Source of the DNA: Streptomyces flavofungini
Lineage (GTDB): Bacteria > Actinomycetota > Actinomycetes > Streptomycetales > Streptomycetaceae
Direction: 5' to 3'
NCBI RefSeq assembly: GCF_030388665.1
Contig: NZ_CP128846.1
Coordinates: 6,336,501 to 6,400,500, forward strand
DNA length: 64,000 nucleotides
Both the position numbers and the translations under genes were made by a program. Below, in pieces: positions 7,558-18,153 of this stretch. The notes under the pieces were generated by a model. It did no database searches and was not told the origin of the DNA. It saw only the letters and a list, made by a program, of their open reading frames with translations. How positions within the stretch are numbered: position 1 is the stretch's first letter; each line of letters begins with the position of its first letter.

Positions 7558-9218
7558 TTCCGAGCCCCTTCGTCCGCACCAGGCCCCGCTGTCGAATCCT
7601 TGCTCAAGTCCCTGCTCAAGTTCCCGCCCAAGTCCCCGCTCATGGCCCTGTCCGAGTCCCCGCCCAGGCTGAGGTCGTGGGCCGGCCCCGCGGCCACGCC
7701 CAGGTCGAGGGCGAGCGCCGCGCTCCAGCTGAAGCCGCGGGCGCCGCAGCCTTCCCCGGTGTACGGATCCACGTACTCCGCGAAGTCCGATGCCACCGCG
7801 ATGTCGAGGAACGCGGCGCGCAGCGCGTCCGCGTGCTCCCGCGCGCCGTGCAGCCGAAGCCCGCGCTCCAGGAGCCAGTTGGTGTTGAACCAGGCGGGTC
7901 CGCGCCAGTAGCGCCGCGGGTCGAACGCGGGGCTGAGCAGGTCGTGGCTCGGCACCAGGCGGGCCCGGCCGCCGAGCTCGAAGTGCGGGCCGCGGGCCGT
8001 GCGCACCAGATCGGAGGCGACGTCCCGGGGCAGCCCCGGCACCATCAGCGGGATCAGCCCGGTGACCCCGCGCTCACCCACGAGCGCCCCGCTCGCGCCC
8101 TCGCGCCCAGGGGCCCCGGTCACCGGATCGGACCCCCGGGCCAGCAGGTCACGGCACCGGAAGATCCCGCCCTCCGCGTCCCACAGCCGCTCCACGAGCA
8201 CCCGCGTCAGCCGCTCCGCGCGGTCGTGCCGGGCCGTCGAGGGCACGCCGAGCTCGCCGGTGATACGGGCGAGGGCGTGCTCGGAGGCGATGAGGAGGGC
8301 GTTGAACGCGGGGTCCTCGACGGCGAAGCCGAAGCCCCGGCCGGCCCCGCCGGACGCCCTGGAACCCGCACTCGCCGCGCCCCCGGGCCCCGGCCCGGCC
8401 CCGTATCCCCCGTCCCGGTACTCCGCCGCGAGCCGCACGTACCGGCCGTAGTCCAGGTCCGTCGGCCGGTCCTGGGGCGAGCCGTGGTCGAGGTCGGCGC
8501 GGCGGTAGGTGCGCGGGCGCGCGGGTGGGACGCGGCTCAGCGGGCCGTCCCAGCAGGGGCTGTTGTCCATGCCCTGTTCCCAGGGGTGGACGACGGCCGC
8601 GAGGCCCGCGCCGCCGAGGTCGCGGTGGTGCAGCAGATGGCGGTGCCAGGCGGCGAGACGGGGGTGCAGGCGGGCCAGGAAGGAGCGGGCCCGGGAGAGG
8701 CCGGGGTCGGCCAGGTGCACCAGCCAGGCGGCGAGCGCGTGCACCGGGGGCTGCACGATGCCGGAGGTCTGCACGGCGAGCGGCGCGCCCGCCGCGCGCC
8801 CTGCGGTGGTGGAACGCCAGAAGTCGGGGCTCGGGAAGTACGCGTCGAGGGGGACGGCGGGGTTGAACACGATGTGCGGCACGCGGCCGTCGGCCCACTG
8901 CGCGGCCAGGAGCGACTCCAGCTCCAACTGGGCGCGCAGCGGCGAGAGGTGGCGTAACCCGATGGCGATGAAAGCGGAGTCCCAGGACCACTGGTGGGGG
9001 TACAGCGCGCGGGAGGGGACGGTGGAGGCGCCGGTCCAGTTGGCGCCGAGGACGCGGGCGGCGCGCTCGCGGAGCGCGGCGGGGGCGGCCTGCGGGGCCC
9101 CAGGAGTGCGCGGGGGGAGGGCCGAGGGCGAAGGGCCCGCGCCGCGCCGCGCCGAGGGCCCGGCGGTGCTTGCGGCAGGGGGCCGGATCGCGGCCCTCGT
9201 CGTGGTCGTACGGTCCAC
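7554..9218 (-). CDS. GH63/MGH1-like alpha-glycosidase
   Basis: 554 residues from the GTG at 9218, chosen because GGGAG lies 6 bases before it; an in-frame GTG at 9248 has no such site. The toroid motifs of MGH1-like/GH63 enzymes are seen: YPHQWSWDSAFIAIGLRHL, PHIVFNP, MDNSPCWDGPLSRV and YWRGPAWFNTNWLL, with WSAALALDLG near the end. Relatives hydrolyse mannosylglycerate, trehalose-like or alpha-glucan substrates; the exact one cannot be read here. The C-terminus is an unusual repetitive acidic tail (SLGGDSDRAMSGDLGGNL). It forms an operon with the debranching-type gene and diverges from the ROK regulator at 9391. Confidence 0.82.
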   Translation of the reverse strand: MDRTTTTRAAIRPPAASTAGPSARRGAGPSPSALPPRTPGAPQAAPAALRERAARVLGANWTGASTVPSRALYPHQWSWDSAFIAIGLRHLSPLRAQLELESLLAAQWADGRVPHIVFNPAVPLDAYFPSPDFWRSTTAGRAAGAPLAVQTSGIVQPPVHALAAWLVHLADPGLSRARSFLARLHPRLAAWHRHLLHHRDLGGAGLAAVVHPWEQGMDNSPCWDGPLSRVPPARPRTYRRADLDHGSPQDRPTDLDYGRYVRLAAEYRDGGYGAGPGPGGAASAGSRASGGAGRGFGFAVEDPAFNALLIASEHALARITGELGVPSTARHDRAERLTRVLVERLWDAEGGIFRCRDLLARGSDPVTGAPGREGASGALVGERGVTGLIPLMVPGLPRDVASDLVRTARGPHFELGGRARLVPSHDLLSPAFDPRRYWRGPAWFNTNWLLERGLRLHGAREHADALRAAFLDIAVASDFAEYVDPYTGEGCGARGFSWSAALALDLGVAAGPAHDLSLGGDSDRAMSGDLGGNLSRDLSKDSTAGPGADEGARK

Positions 9219-9390
9219 GCGGCACTCCCGGGGGCTGGGGGACCGCACGCCGAAGCCGCGCCCGACAGCCTGTCAGTTTGAATCCATCCACCATAGAGTT
9301 ACGTCTGCGCAACACGCAAAACTCAATATGTAACGTCGAGTTGACGAGCGCAAGAGGCTGTCGGGCCGCGGGCCCGGGCAGGGAGTGGGC

Positions 9391-10644
9391 ATGAGGAACG
9401 GGACTCCGGCGCGTCCGGCCGCCGCTCAGGCGAGCGCGGGCGATCTGCTGCACCTGGTCCGCAGCGGCCGCGCGACCACGCGCGGCGCGCTGCAACGCGT
9501 CACCGGCCTGTCCCGGGCCACCGTCGGCCAGCGCCTGGACCGGCTGTTCCGCGCGGGCTGGCTGCGGGAGGGCGCGGGCACCCCGGTCAGCTCGCCGCTC
9601 GGCGGCCGCCCCTCGGTGCGCCTGGAGTTCGACGACGAGCACGCCGTCGTCCTCGCCGCCGACCTGGAGACCCGGCACGCCCGCACGGCCCTGCTGACCC
9701 TCACCGGTGAGGTCGTCGCCGAGCGCGGCGGGGCGCTGCGCGTGGAGGACGGCCCGGAGCGGGTCCTCGACCGGCTCGGCGCGGTCTTCGGCGAGCTGCT
9801 GTGCGAGAGCGGCAGGGACGCGGCCGCGGTGTGCGGCATCGGACTGGCCGTGCCGGGCCCGGTCGACACCGCGACCGGCCGGGTGGTGCAGCCGCCGATC
9901 ATGCCCGGCTGGGACGGCTACGACATAGCGGGCAGGCTGCGCCGGGCCTTCACGGAGCACGCCGAGAGCGCCGGGCGCGCGGCCGCCCCCGCCCAGGTGC
10001 CGGTGCTCGTCGACAACGACGCGAACCTCATGGCGTACGCGGAACAGCGCGCCCACTACCCGGACTGCTCGGCGTTCGCGCTCGTCAAGGTCTCCACCGG
10101 GATCGGCGCGGGCGTCGTCGTCGACGGCTCGCTGTACCGGGGCATCGACGGCGGCGCGGGCGACATCGGGCACATCCGGGTGCCCGGGGCGCCGGGGAGC
10201 GCCGCCGCCCTGTGCAAGTGCGGCTCGTACGGCTGTCTGGCCGCGGTGGCCAGCGGGCGGGCGGTGGCGGCCCGGCTCGCGGCGGCGGGCGTGCCGGCCG
10301 CGTCGGGCTCGGACGTGCGGGAGCTGCTCGCCGCGGGGCATCCGGAGGCGGTGGGGCTCGCGCGGGAGGCCGGGCGGCAGGTCGGCGAGGTCCTCGCCAC
10401 CGTCGTGACGCTCCTGAACCCCGGCGTTCTCATGATCGCCGGAGATCTGGCCGGAACCCCCTTCCTCACCGGCGTGCGCGAGCTGCTGTACCAGCGGGCC
10501 CTGCCGCGCTCCACGGCCCATCTGGAGATCGTCACCTCGCGGCTCGGGAGCCGGGCGGGGCTCGTCGGAGCGGGTGCCCTGGTGGTGGAGCACCTGTACG
10601 CGCCGGAGCGGGTGGAGGAGCGGCTGGTGGCGCTCGGGGTGTGA
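9391..10644 (+). CDS. ROK-family transcriptional repressor
   Basis: 417 residues from the ATG at 9391, which has GGGAG 6 bases upstream. An N-terminal winged HTH (about residues 15-65, GALQRVTGLSRATVGQRLDRL) is followed by a sugar-kinase-like ROK fold: VCGIGLAVPGPVDTATG, DNDANLMAYAE, GGGAGDIGHI and the zinc loop CKCGSYGC. The Glu that normally follows the last Cys by two residues in CxCGxxGCxE is Ala here, so effector binding may differ from canonical ROK proteins. It is divergent from the two glycosidase genes, which are its probable targets; the 172-bp gap holds an imperfect GTTACGT/ATGTAAC inverted repeat (about 9298-9335). Confidence 0.88.
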   Translation: MRNGTPARPAAAQASAGDLLHLVRSGRATTRGALQRVTGLSRATVGQRLDRLFRAGWLREGAGTPVSSPLGGRPSVRLEFDDEHAVVLAADLETRHARTALLTLTGEVVAERGGALRVEDGPERVLDRLGAVFGELLCESGRDAAAVCGIGLAVPGPVDTATGRVVQPPIMPGWDGYDIAGRLRRAFTEHAESAGRAAAPAQVPVLVDNDANLMAYAEQRAHYPDCSAFALVKVSTGIGAGVVVDGSLYRGIDGGAGDIGHIRVPGAPGSAAALCKCGSYGCLAAVASGRAVAARLAAAGVPAASGSDVRELLAAGHPEAVGLAREAGRQVGEVLATVVTLLNPGVLMIAGDLAGTPFLTGVRELLYQRALPRSTAHLEIVTSRLGSRAGLVGAGALVVEHLYAPERVEERLVALGV

Positions 10645-10758
10645 GGCGGTGGCGCGGGGGTGTCGGCGAGCGGGCGCGGAGGTGCCCGGATGCCGAGACC
10701 GGGACCGGATCAGGCCGCTTCAAACGGCGTGATTCTCGCCACCCTTGATGGGGCTTGC

Positions 10759-10920
10759 GCTCAGATGAGCGAGATATGGGTGGCTGCACTTCTCCAAGGG
10801 GTGGCACTCAGTGCCATCGCTCGATCATTTATGACCTGAACTCACATCTGAGTTCACCCCGCTCATCTGAGCAAAATGGCGGTTGATCGGGAGTTCCGCG
10901 TTCGACTCTTGAACTCAGTT
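10759..10920. promoter_or_regulatory. Cluster of CTCA/TGAG dyads upstream of ppdK
   Basis: Within 160 bp there are five short dyads sharing CTCA or its complement: CGCTCAGATGAGCG (10758-10771), GGCACTCAGTGCC (10803-10815), GAACTCACATCTGAGTTC (10838-10855), GCTCATCTGAGC (10861-10872) and AACTCAGTT (10912-10920). They lie in the 430-bp gene-free stretch between the ROK gene and ppdK. The rest of that stretch, up to a GAGGAG about 15 bp before the ppdK start, shows no gene. Multiple binding sites for one regulator are the simplest reading. Confidence 0.5.
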
Positions 10921-11074
10921 GGGCCACTTGCGCTACTCCGGAGTCACTTTCGATCTAGCGGCGGACGGGTGGTTACGCCCCGGCGACCCACAAGTGGACG
11001 TACCCAGACGCCTTCGATCTGGGTATGTTCCTCGCCGTCAGGGCAGCCACCGCGTCCTCGAGGAGTCGAGACCC

Positions 11075-13810
<2,736 letters not shown>

Positions 13811-13898
13811 CCCCGGCGGGCCCTCGCCCGCGAAGACCCCGGGCCCGCCGCCGTGTCCCCGACCCTCAACCGATGCGGCGGCGGTCCCGGCCCACGAG

Positions 13899-13935
13899 GA
13901 AGAGGCGCCACCCTGTGCGGGGGTGGCGCCTCTTC
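13899..13935 (+). terminator. Perfect 15-bp stem-loop after ppdK
   Basis: GAAGAGGCGCCACCC (13899-13913) pairs exactly with 13921-13935 around a 7-nt loop. It lies 90 bp after the ppdK stop and is the kind of strong GC hairpin without a long U-tract that serves as a terminator in Streptomyces. It may also terminate the gene converging from the right. Confidence 0.7.
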
Positions 13936-13999
13936 GCCTCGCCCTGGACCTCTCCCGGCGGCCCCCGGCGTACAGCTCGGTGTGCCCCGGTCCACCGGC

Positions 14000-14440
14000 T
14001 CAGCGGGCCATCCACCGGTCCATCTCCCGAGCCCGCGCGTCCAGCGTGTCGACGGCGGAGGGCGACGCCGCCTGCGCGGCTCCGGGGACCTGCACGTCAC
14101 GGCCGTCGGGCACGAGGCCGTCTCCAGGGGCGAGTGTCTCCACCTCGATCCGTGCCCGCCGCGCGAGCGCGACCGCTGTCGCCACGAACCCCTCGGACAG
14201 CGCGAGGATCACGGAGTGCCCCGTCCGGCTGTGCCAGGCGACCAGGCCGCGCACGAACTCCGCGTAGAGCGACGCGTCGATCTCCAGGGTGTCCGGGTCA
14301 CCCCGGTCCTTGCCCGGGCCGATGCCCGAGGGCAGTCGCAGCTCCGCTTCGAAGACCTGTGTCTGCCGCAGGAAGAGACGGCCGGCCCCGTTGGAGGGGT
14401 TCCACAGGGTCTCTTCGCCCACGTCGAAGTACATGCTCAC
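14000..14440 (-). CDS. Hypothetical protein, about 146 residues
   Basis: Starts at the GTG at 14440 (GGGGGA six bases upstream) or the ATG two codons later. The sequence begins SMYFDVGEETLWNPSNGAGR and ends DARAREMDRWMAR. I do not recognise a named domain. The composition is soluble, with no signal peptide or membrane span, and a central helix-rich stretch (YAEFVRGLVAWHSRTGHSVI). Codon use is typical of the neighbours. It stands alone between ppdK and the secreted peptidase, both read the other way, so context gives no role. Confidence 0.65.
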   Translation of the reverse strand: MSMYFDVGEETLWNPSNGAGRLFLRQTQVFEAELRLPSGIGPGKDRGDPDTLEIDASLYAEFVRGLVAWHSRTGHSVILALSEGFVATAVALARRARIEVETLAPGDGLVPDGRDVQVPGAAQAASPSAVDTLDARAREMDRWMAR

Positions 14441-14557
14441 CGTCGATCCCCCGCTCACTCGCCCCGGCTCAGGGTAGAGGGCGATCCGATGGAGGTGTCC
14501 AGGGCTCCTTCTGCGTCCAACTGAGCGGTACCCAAAACCGATCAGAAGGAGCGTCAC

Positions 14558-16153
14558 GTGCAACATTCCGCATATCGGCGGCGCCTCGTGCCGGTGCTCG
14601 CGCTGGGAGTGGTGGCCGGGCTCGCGCCGGGGCTCGTCGGCGGGTCGGCGTCGGCGGCCCCGGGGGACGGGGCGGCCGCGTCGTCCCCGGTGGCCAGAGC
14701 AGACGCCGACGCCGACCGGCTCGCCCCGTTCACCCGGCAGAAGCTCACCTGGAAGCGGTGTGCCGCCGATCAGCCCGCCAAGTACCAGTGCGCCACGCTG
14801 AAGGTGCCGCTCGACTACGACAAGCCCGAGGGGAAGCGGATCGACGTCGCGATATCGCGGGTCAAGACCAGTGTGCCGGGCAAGCGGCGCGGGGTGCTGA
14901 CCTTCAACCCGGGCGGTCCCGGCGGGGCGGGGCTCGACCTGTCGCTGGTGTTCGCGGGCGGGCTGCCGAAGAACGTGCGCGAGCAGTACGACATGGTCGG
15001 GTTCGACCCGCGCGGTGTCGGCGAGAGCACGCCCGTGGAGTGCGGGCTCACCGAGGCCGAGCAGGTCTTCCCGCGGCCCACCCGCAGTGCCGCCGAGCAC
15101 GCCGCGAACACCAAGTGGGCCAAGAGGGTCGCCGACAAGTGCCGGGCCAAGTACGGGAGTTCGCTGGCTCACATGAGCACGCGCAACACCGCGCGCGACA
15201 TGGACGTCATGCGTGCCGCCCTCGGCGAGAAGAAGCTGTCGTACTTCGGCGTCTCCTACGGCACCGCGCTCGGCGCCGTCTACATGCAGCTGTTCCCGCA
15301 GCGCGCCGACCGCTTCGTCCTGGACAGCGCCGTCGACCCGGGGCGGATGTGGCGCGGCATGTTCCAGGTCTGGGCGCCGGAGGCCGAGCGGGCCTTCAAG
15401 CGGTGGACCAAGTGGACGGCCGCGCGCGACGCCACCTACCACCTCGGTGACTCCCCGGCGAAGGTCGCCAGGACCTTCCGCAAGCTGGTGGCGCGGGCCG
15501 ACGTCGACCCCATCGTCGTCGACGGCCAGAAGCTCGACGGCGCCGCCGTGCGCGACATCACGCGCGCCGAGTTCTTCACCGTCCGCAGCGGCGCCAAGAC
15601 CGTCGCCGACCTGAAGAAGGCGGCCGAGGGCCGCCAGGTGCGCGAACTGCCCGGCGCCCAGGAGCAGTCGCCCGACAACGTGACCTCCAGCCAGCTCGCC
15701 GTCGTCTGCTCCGACGCCTCCTGGCCGCGCGACCCGGAGACGTACCGCCGCGACGCGATCCGCGACACCGTCCGCTACCCGCTGTACGGCGACTTCGCCT
15801 CCTCCATCACCCCCTGTGCCTCCTGGGGCAAGGGCGCCGAGCCCGCCACCAAGGTCGACAACGCGGTCAAGTCGCTGGTCGTGCAGAACGAGTGGGACTC
15901 GCAGACCCCGCTGGTCACCGGCCAGGCCATGCACCGCGCCCTGAAGGGCTCGCGCATGGTCACCGTCTCCGGCGGCGAGGGCCACGGCGTCGTCTTCGGC
16001 GACACCCGCAACTCCTGCGCGGAGAAGGCCACCATGGGCTACCTGCGCACCGGCAGGCTCCCGGCGAAGGACCTCACCTGCAAGGCGGCCTCCGGCGGCC
16101 AGCGGCGCGCCGAGACCGCGCGTCCGGCACCCACGCCCTTCGGGCTGCGCTAG
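14558..16153 (+). CDS. Secreted alpha/beta-hydrolase, S33 tripeptidyl aminopeptidase-like
   Basis: 531 residues with an N-terminal Sec signal (RRRLVPVLALGVVAGL then an Ala-rich stretch ending GGSASAAP). The mature part has the fold and motifs of Streptomyces Tap/SlpD-type S33 peptidases: LTFNPGGPGGAG oxyanion loop, FDPRGVGES, nucleophile elbow GVSYGT (Ser about residue 233), catalytic Asp in NEWDSQTP near 447 and His in GGEGHGV near 475. Paired cysteines in the cap and C-terminal domain fit an exported enzyme. It probably removes N-terminal tripeptides extracellularly; other S33 specificities are possible. A strong terminator follows. Confidence 0.88.
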   Translation: MQHSAYRRRLVPVLALGVVAGLAPGLVGGSASAAPGDGAAASSPVARADADADRLAPFTRQKLTWKRCAADQPAKYQCATLKVPLDYDKPEGKRIDVAISRVKTSVPGKRRGVLTFNPGGPGGAGLDLSLVFAGGLPKNVREQYDMVGFDPRGVGESTPVECGLTEAEQVFPRPTRSAAEHAANTKWAKRVADKCRAKYGSSLAHMSTRNTARDMDVMRAALGEKKLSYFGVSYGTALGAVYMQLFPQRADRFVLDSAVDPGRMWRGMFQVWAPEAERAFKRWTKWTAARDATYHLGDSPAKVARTFRKLVARADVDPIVVDGQKLDGAAVRDITRAEFFTVRSGAKTVADLKKAAEGRQVRELPGAQEQSPDNVTSSQLAVVCSDASWPRDPETYRRDAIRDTVRYPLYGDFASSITPCASWGKGAEPATKVDNAVKSLVVQNEWDSQTPLVTGQAMHRALKGSRMVTVSGGEGHGVVFGDTRNSCAEKATMGYLRTGRLPAKDLTCKAASGGQRRAETARPAPTPFGLR

Positions 16154-16159
16154 GCCGGG

Positions 16160-16193
16160 GCCCGTGCGCGGGGACGCCCTCCCGCGCACGGGC
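16160..16193 (+). terminator. Perfect 13-bp stem-loop after the peptidase
   Basis: GCCCGTGCGCGGG (16160-16172) pairs exactly with 16181-16193 across an 8-nt loop, starting 7 bp after the peptidase stop codon. Confidence 0.75.
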
Positions 16194-16220
16194 GTCAGCC
16201 CCCGATCCCCGGACAGGACG

Positions 16221-16262
16221 CGATCCGGATCGCGCGAAAGCGCATCCAACCGATCCGGATCG
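16221..16262. promoter_or_regulatory. Two identical 12-bp palindromes 30 bp apart
   Basis: The perfect palindrome CGATCCGGATCG occurs at 16221-16232 and again at 16251-16262, so the centres are exactly 30 bp (about three helical turns) apart and lie on the same face of the DNA. They sit 109-150 bp before the roadblock-like gene. A dimeric regulator binding cooperatively is the likely reading; no cognate regulator gene is evident. Confidence 0.5.
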
Positions 16263-16370
16263 GGCAACTGCGGCTGCTTTCTCCCGCTGTCACCTCAACG
16301 GGCGGTGCGACTTCCTAGAGTCCCCGCGTGGGCCGGAGAACCGGCCCGCACCACCCTTGGAGGAGGACCC

Positions 16371-16745
16371 GTGACCAGTGTGGAAGTGTCCCTCAAGACC
16401 CTGCTGACCGAGGCCGACGGAGCGCTGGGAGCCGCCGTCGTCGACTACACCAGCGGCATGGCGCTCGGCACCCTGGGCGGCGGAAAGGACCTCGACCTGT
16501 CCGTCGCCGCAGCCGGCAACACCGACCTGATCCGCGCCAAGGCGCGCACCATGGAGACGCTGGGCATGAAGGACAAGATCGAGGACATCCTGGTGACACT
16601 GGGCTCCCAGTACCACCTCATCCGGCCGGTGACCGGGAGGGCCGGCAACGGTCTGTTCATCTATCTCGTCATCGACAAGAGCCGGTCGAACCTCGCCATG
16701 GCACGCCATCTCCTGAAGCGCACCGAGGAGCAGATGGAGGTGTGA
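16371..16745 (+). CDS. Small roadblock/LC7-like protein
   Basis: 124 residues from the GTG at 16371, which has a strong GGAGGAGG site. The pattern ADGALGAAVVDYTSGMALGTLGG, a central amphipathic helix and a closing SNLAMARHLLKRTEEQ match the alpha-beta-alpha roadblock/LC7 fold loosely. In Streptomyces, roadblock proteins often serve small GTPase (conservon) systems, but no GTPase or histidine kinase lies alongside here. The fold is an inference from pattern, not a firm assignment. It is followed after 25 bp by a 22-bp palindrome that probably belongs to the ArsR-type gene. Confidence 0.75.
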   Translation: MTSVEVSLKTLLTEADGALGAAVVDYTSGMALGTLGGGKDLDLSVAAAGNTDLIRAKARTMETLGMKDKIEDILVTLGSQYHLIRPVTGRAGNGLFIYLVIDKSRSNLAMARHLLKRTEEQMEV

Positions 16746-16770
16746 CCTCGGGCGCCTTTTCTGCGCCCAT

Positions 16771-16792
16771 TGCTTGAAGAATTCTTCAAGCA
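16771..16792. promoter_or_regulatory. Perfect 22-bp palindrome, candidate ArsR operator
   Basis: TGCTTGAAGAA at 16771-16781 is followed directly by its exact complement at 16782-16792. The core fits the TGAA-N6-TTCA pattern of ArsR/SmtB operators, and the next gene downstream encodes an ArsR-type protein. It stands out as AT-rich in this DNA. Confidence 0.6.
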
Positions 16793-16932
16793 GTCATCTC
16801 TGCATCTGCCGAACTCTCGGCTCGAAAGGCCCCGGCCGGGAAGGATGGGACGTCACACCGGGTGCGGCGGCAGCCGAGGCCGCCGCACTCCGTCTCCAGG
16901 GCCTCATCCGCGTCAGGAAAGCGAGCGATCCC

Positions 16933-17298
16933 GTGCAGGCGCCCCTCTACCAGGTCAAAGCAGAGTTCTTCCGCATGCTCGGGCACCCCGTCCGCATCCG
17001 CGTCCTGGAACTCCTCCAGAACGGGCCGGTATCCGTACGGGACCTGCTCATCGCCATCGACATCGAGCCCTCGAACCTCTCGCAGCAGCTCGCCGTGCTG
17101 CGCCGCTCCGGCATCGTCGTCTCCACCCGCGAAGGCACCACCGTCACCTACGCGCTGGCCGGCGGCGACGTCGCCGAACTCCTGCGCGCGGCACGCCGCA
17201 TCCTCACCGAACTCCTCGCCAGCCAGACCGCCCTCCTGGCCGAACTCCAGGACTCCAACGACCCCGAACGGCCCCCGGCGCACTCACCCCAGGCCTGA
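16933..17298 (+). CDS. ArsR/SmtB-family transcriptional regulator
   Basis: 121 residues from the GTG at 16933 (AGGAAAG upstream). A winged-helix domain occupies most of the protein: FFRMLGHPVRIRVLELLQNG, then recognition helix EPSNLSQQLAVLRRSGIV and wing STREGTTVTYAL, followed by a C-terminal helix. No CxC or other metal-binding cysteine motif is present, so a non-metal or redox-independent signal is likely. The frame is open to the palindrome at 16771, but the extra residues are low-complexity and lack a ribosome-binding site. It converges with the sugar ABC operon. Autoregulation through the palindrome is inferred. Confidence 0.88.
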   Translation: MQAPLYQVKAEFFRMLGHPVRIRVLELLQNGPVSVRDLLIAIDIEPSNLSQQLAVLRRSGIVVSTREGTTVTYALAGGDVAELLRAARRILTELLASQTALLAELQDSNDPERPPAHSPQA

Positions 17299-17315
17299 CG
17301 GCGCCCGCCCGCCGC

Positions 17316-18152
17316 CTACTCGTCGATCCCCGACCGCTCCACCCCCGCCACGATCCACCGCTGGAAGAACAGGAACACCACGAGCAGCGGCACGATCGAC
17401 ACCGCCGCCGCGATGAACACCACGTGCAGGCGGATGACTTGAGAGGTGGTGAAGGAGGCGAGGGCCACCTGGACCGTCCACGCGTCCCGGTCCTGGCCGA
17501 TCACCAGGGGCCACAGGAAGGAGTTCCAGGCGCCGATGAACACGATGGTGCCCACGGCCGCGAACACGGGGCGGGAGTTCGGGACGACGACGAGCCAGTA
17601 CGTGCGCCAGTGGCCGAGGCCGTCCACCCGCGCCGCGTCCTCCAACTCCCTCGGGAAGCCCAGGAAGTACTGGCGGAAGACGAAGCAGGCGAACGCGGAG
17701 AAGAGCGTGGGGACGATCAGGCCGCGCAGGGTGGAGACCCAGCCGAGCGAGGAGACCAGGACGAAGCTGGGGACGAAGGTGACCGCGGCGGGGACCATCA
17801 TCGTGGCCAGGATCGCGTAGAAGACGCGGTCGGCGTGGCGGTAGGGGATGCGGGCCAGGCCGTAGCCCGCCAGGGAGGCAAGGAGCAGGGTGCCCGCCGT
17901 CGTGAGGACGGCGATCAGGGCCGAGTTGTACAGGGAGCGGGCCATCGGGACGGTCGAGTCCTCGAACAGCTCCCGGACGTTCGACCAGTGCAGGGTGGAC
18001 GGGAAGAACGTCCAGTCGGGGGACGTGATGTCCTGCTCGGACGCGAGCCCGTTGCGCACCAGGAGGTAGAAGGGGATCAGGAAGAGCAGGGCGAGGGCGA
18101 TGAGCAGGGCGACCCTGAGGGCACGGCCCACCTTGACCCAGGCGTCGTACAC
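17316..18152 (-). CDS. Sugar ABC transporter permease, MalG-like
   Basis: 278 residues with six predicted membrane spans and the EAA motif typical of importer permeases (ELEDAARVDGLGHWRTYWLVVVP). The C-terminus ends ERSGIDE. It is the last gene of a binding-protein/permease/permease operon, starting 1 bp after the stop of the preceding permease. No ATP-binding subunit is encoded; in Streptomyces such importers commonly share the ATPase MsiK, which is the likely arrangement here. Confidence 0.92.
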   Translation of the reverse strand: MYDAWVKVGRALRVALLIALALLFLIPFYLLVRNGLASEQDITSPDWTFFPSTLHWSNVRELFEDSTVPMARSLYNSALIAVLTTAGTLLLASLAGYGLARIPYRHADRVFYAILATMMVPAAVTFVPSFVLVSSLGWVSTLRGLIVPTLFSAFACFVFRQYFLGFPRELEDAARVDGLGHWRTYWLVVVPNSRPVFAAVGTIVFIGAWNSFLWPLVIGQDRDAWTVQVALASFTTSQVIRLHVVFIAAAVSIVPLLVVFLFFQRWIVAGVERSGIDE

Positions 18153-18153
18153 G

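Noticed and set aside
10919..11074. N-terminal extension of ppdK
   Set aside because: The frame is open but codes for an unrelated basic stretch absent from PPDK proteins; GTG at 11075 has the ribosome-binding site.
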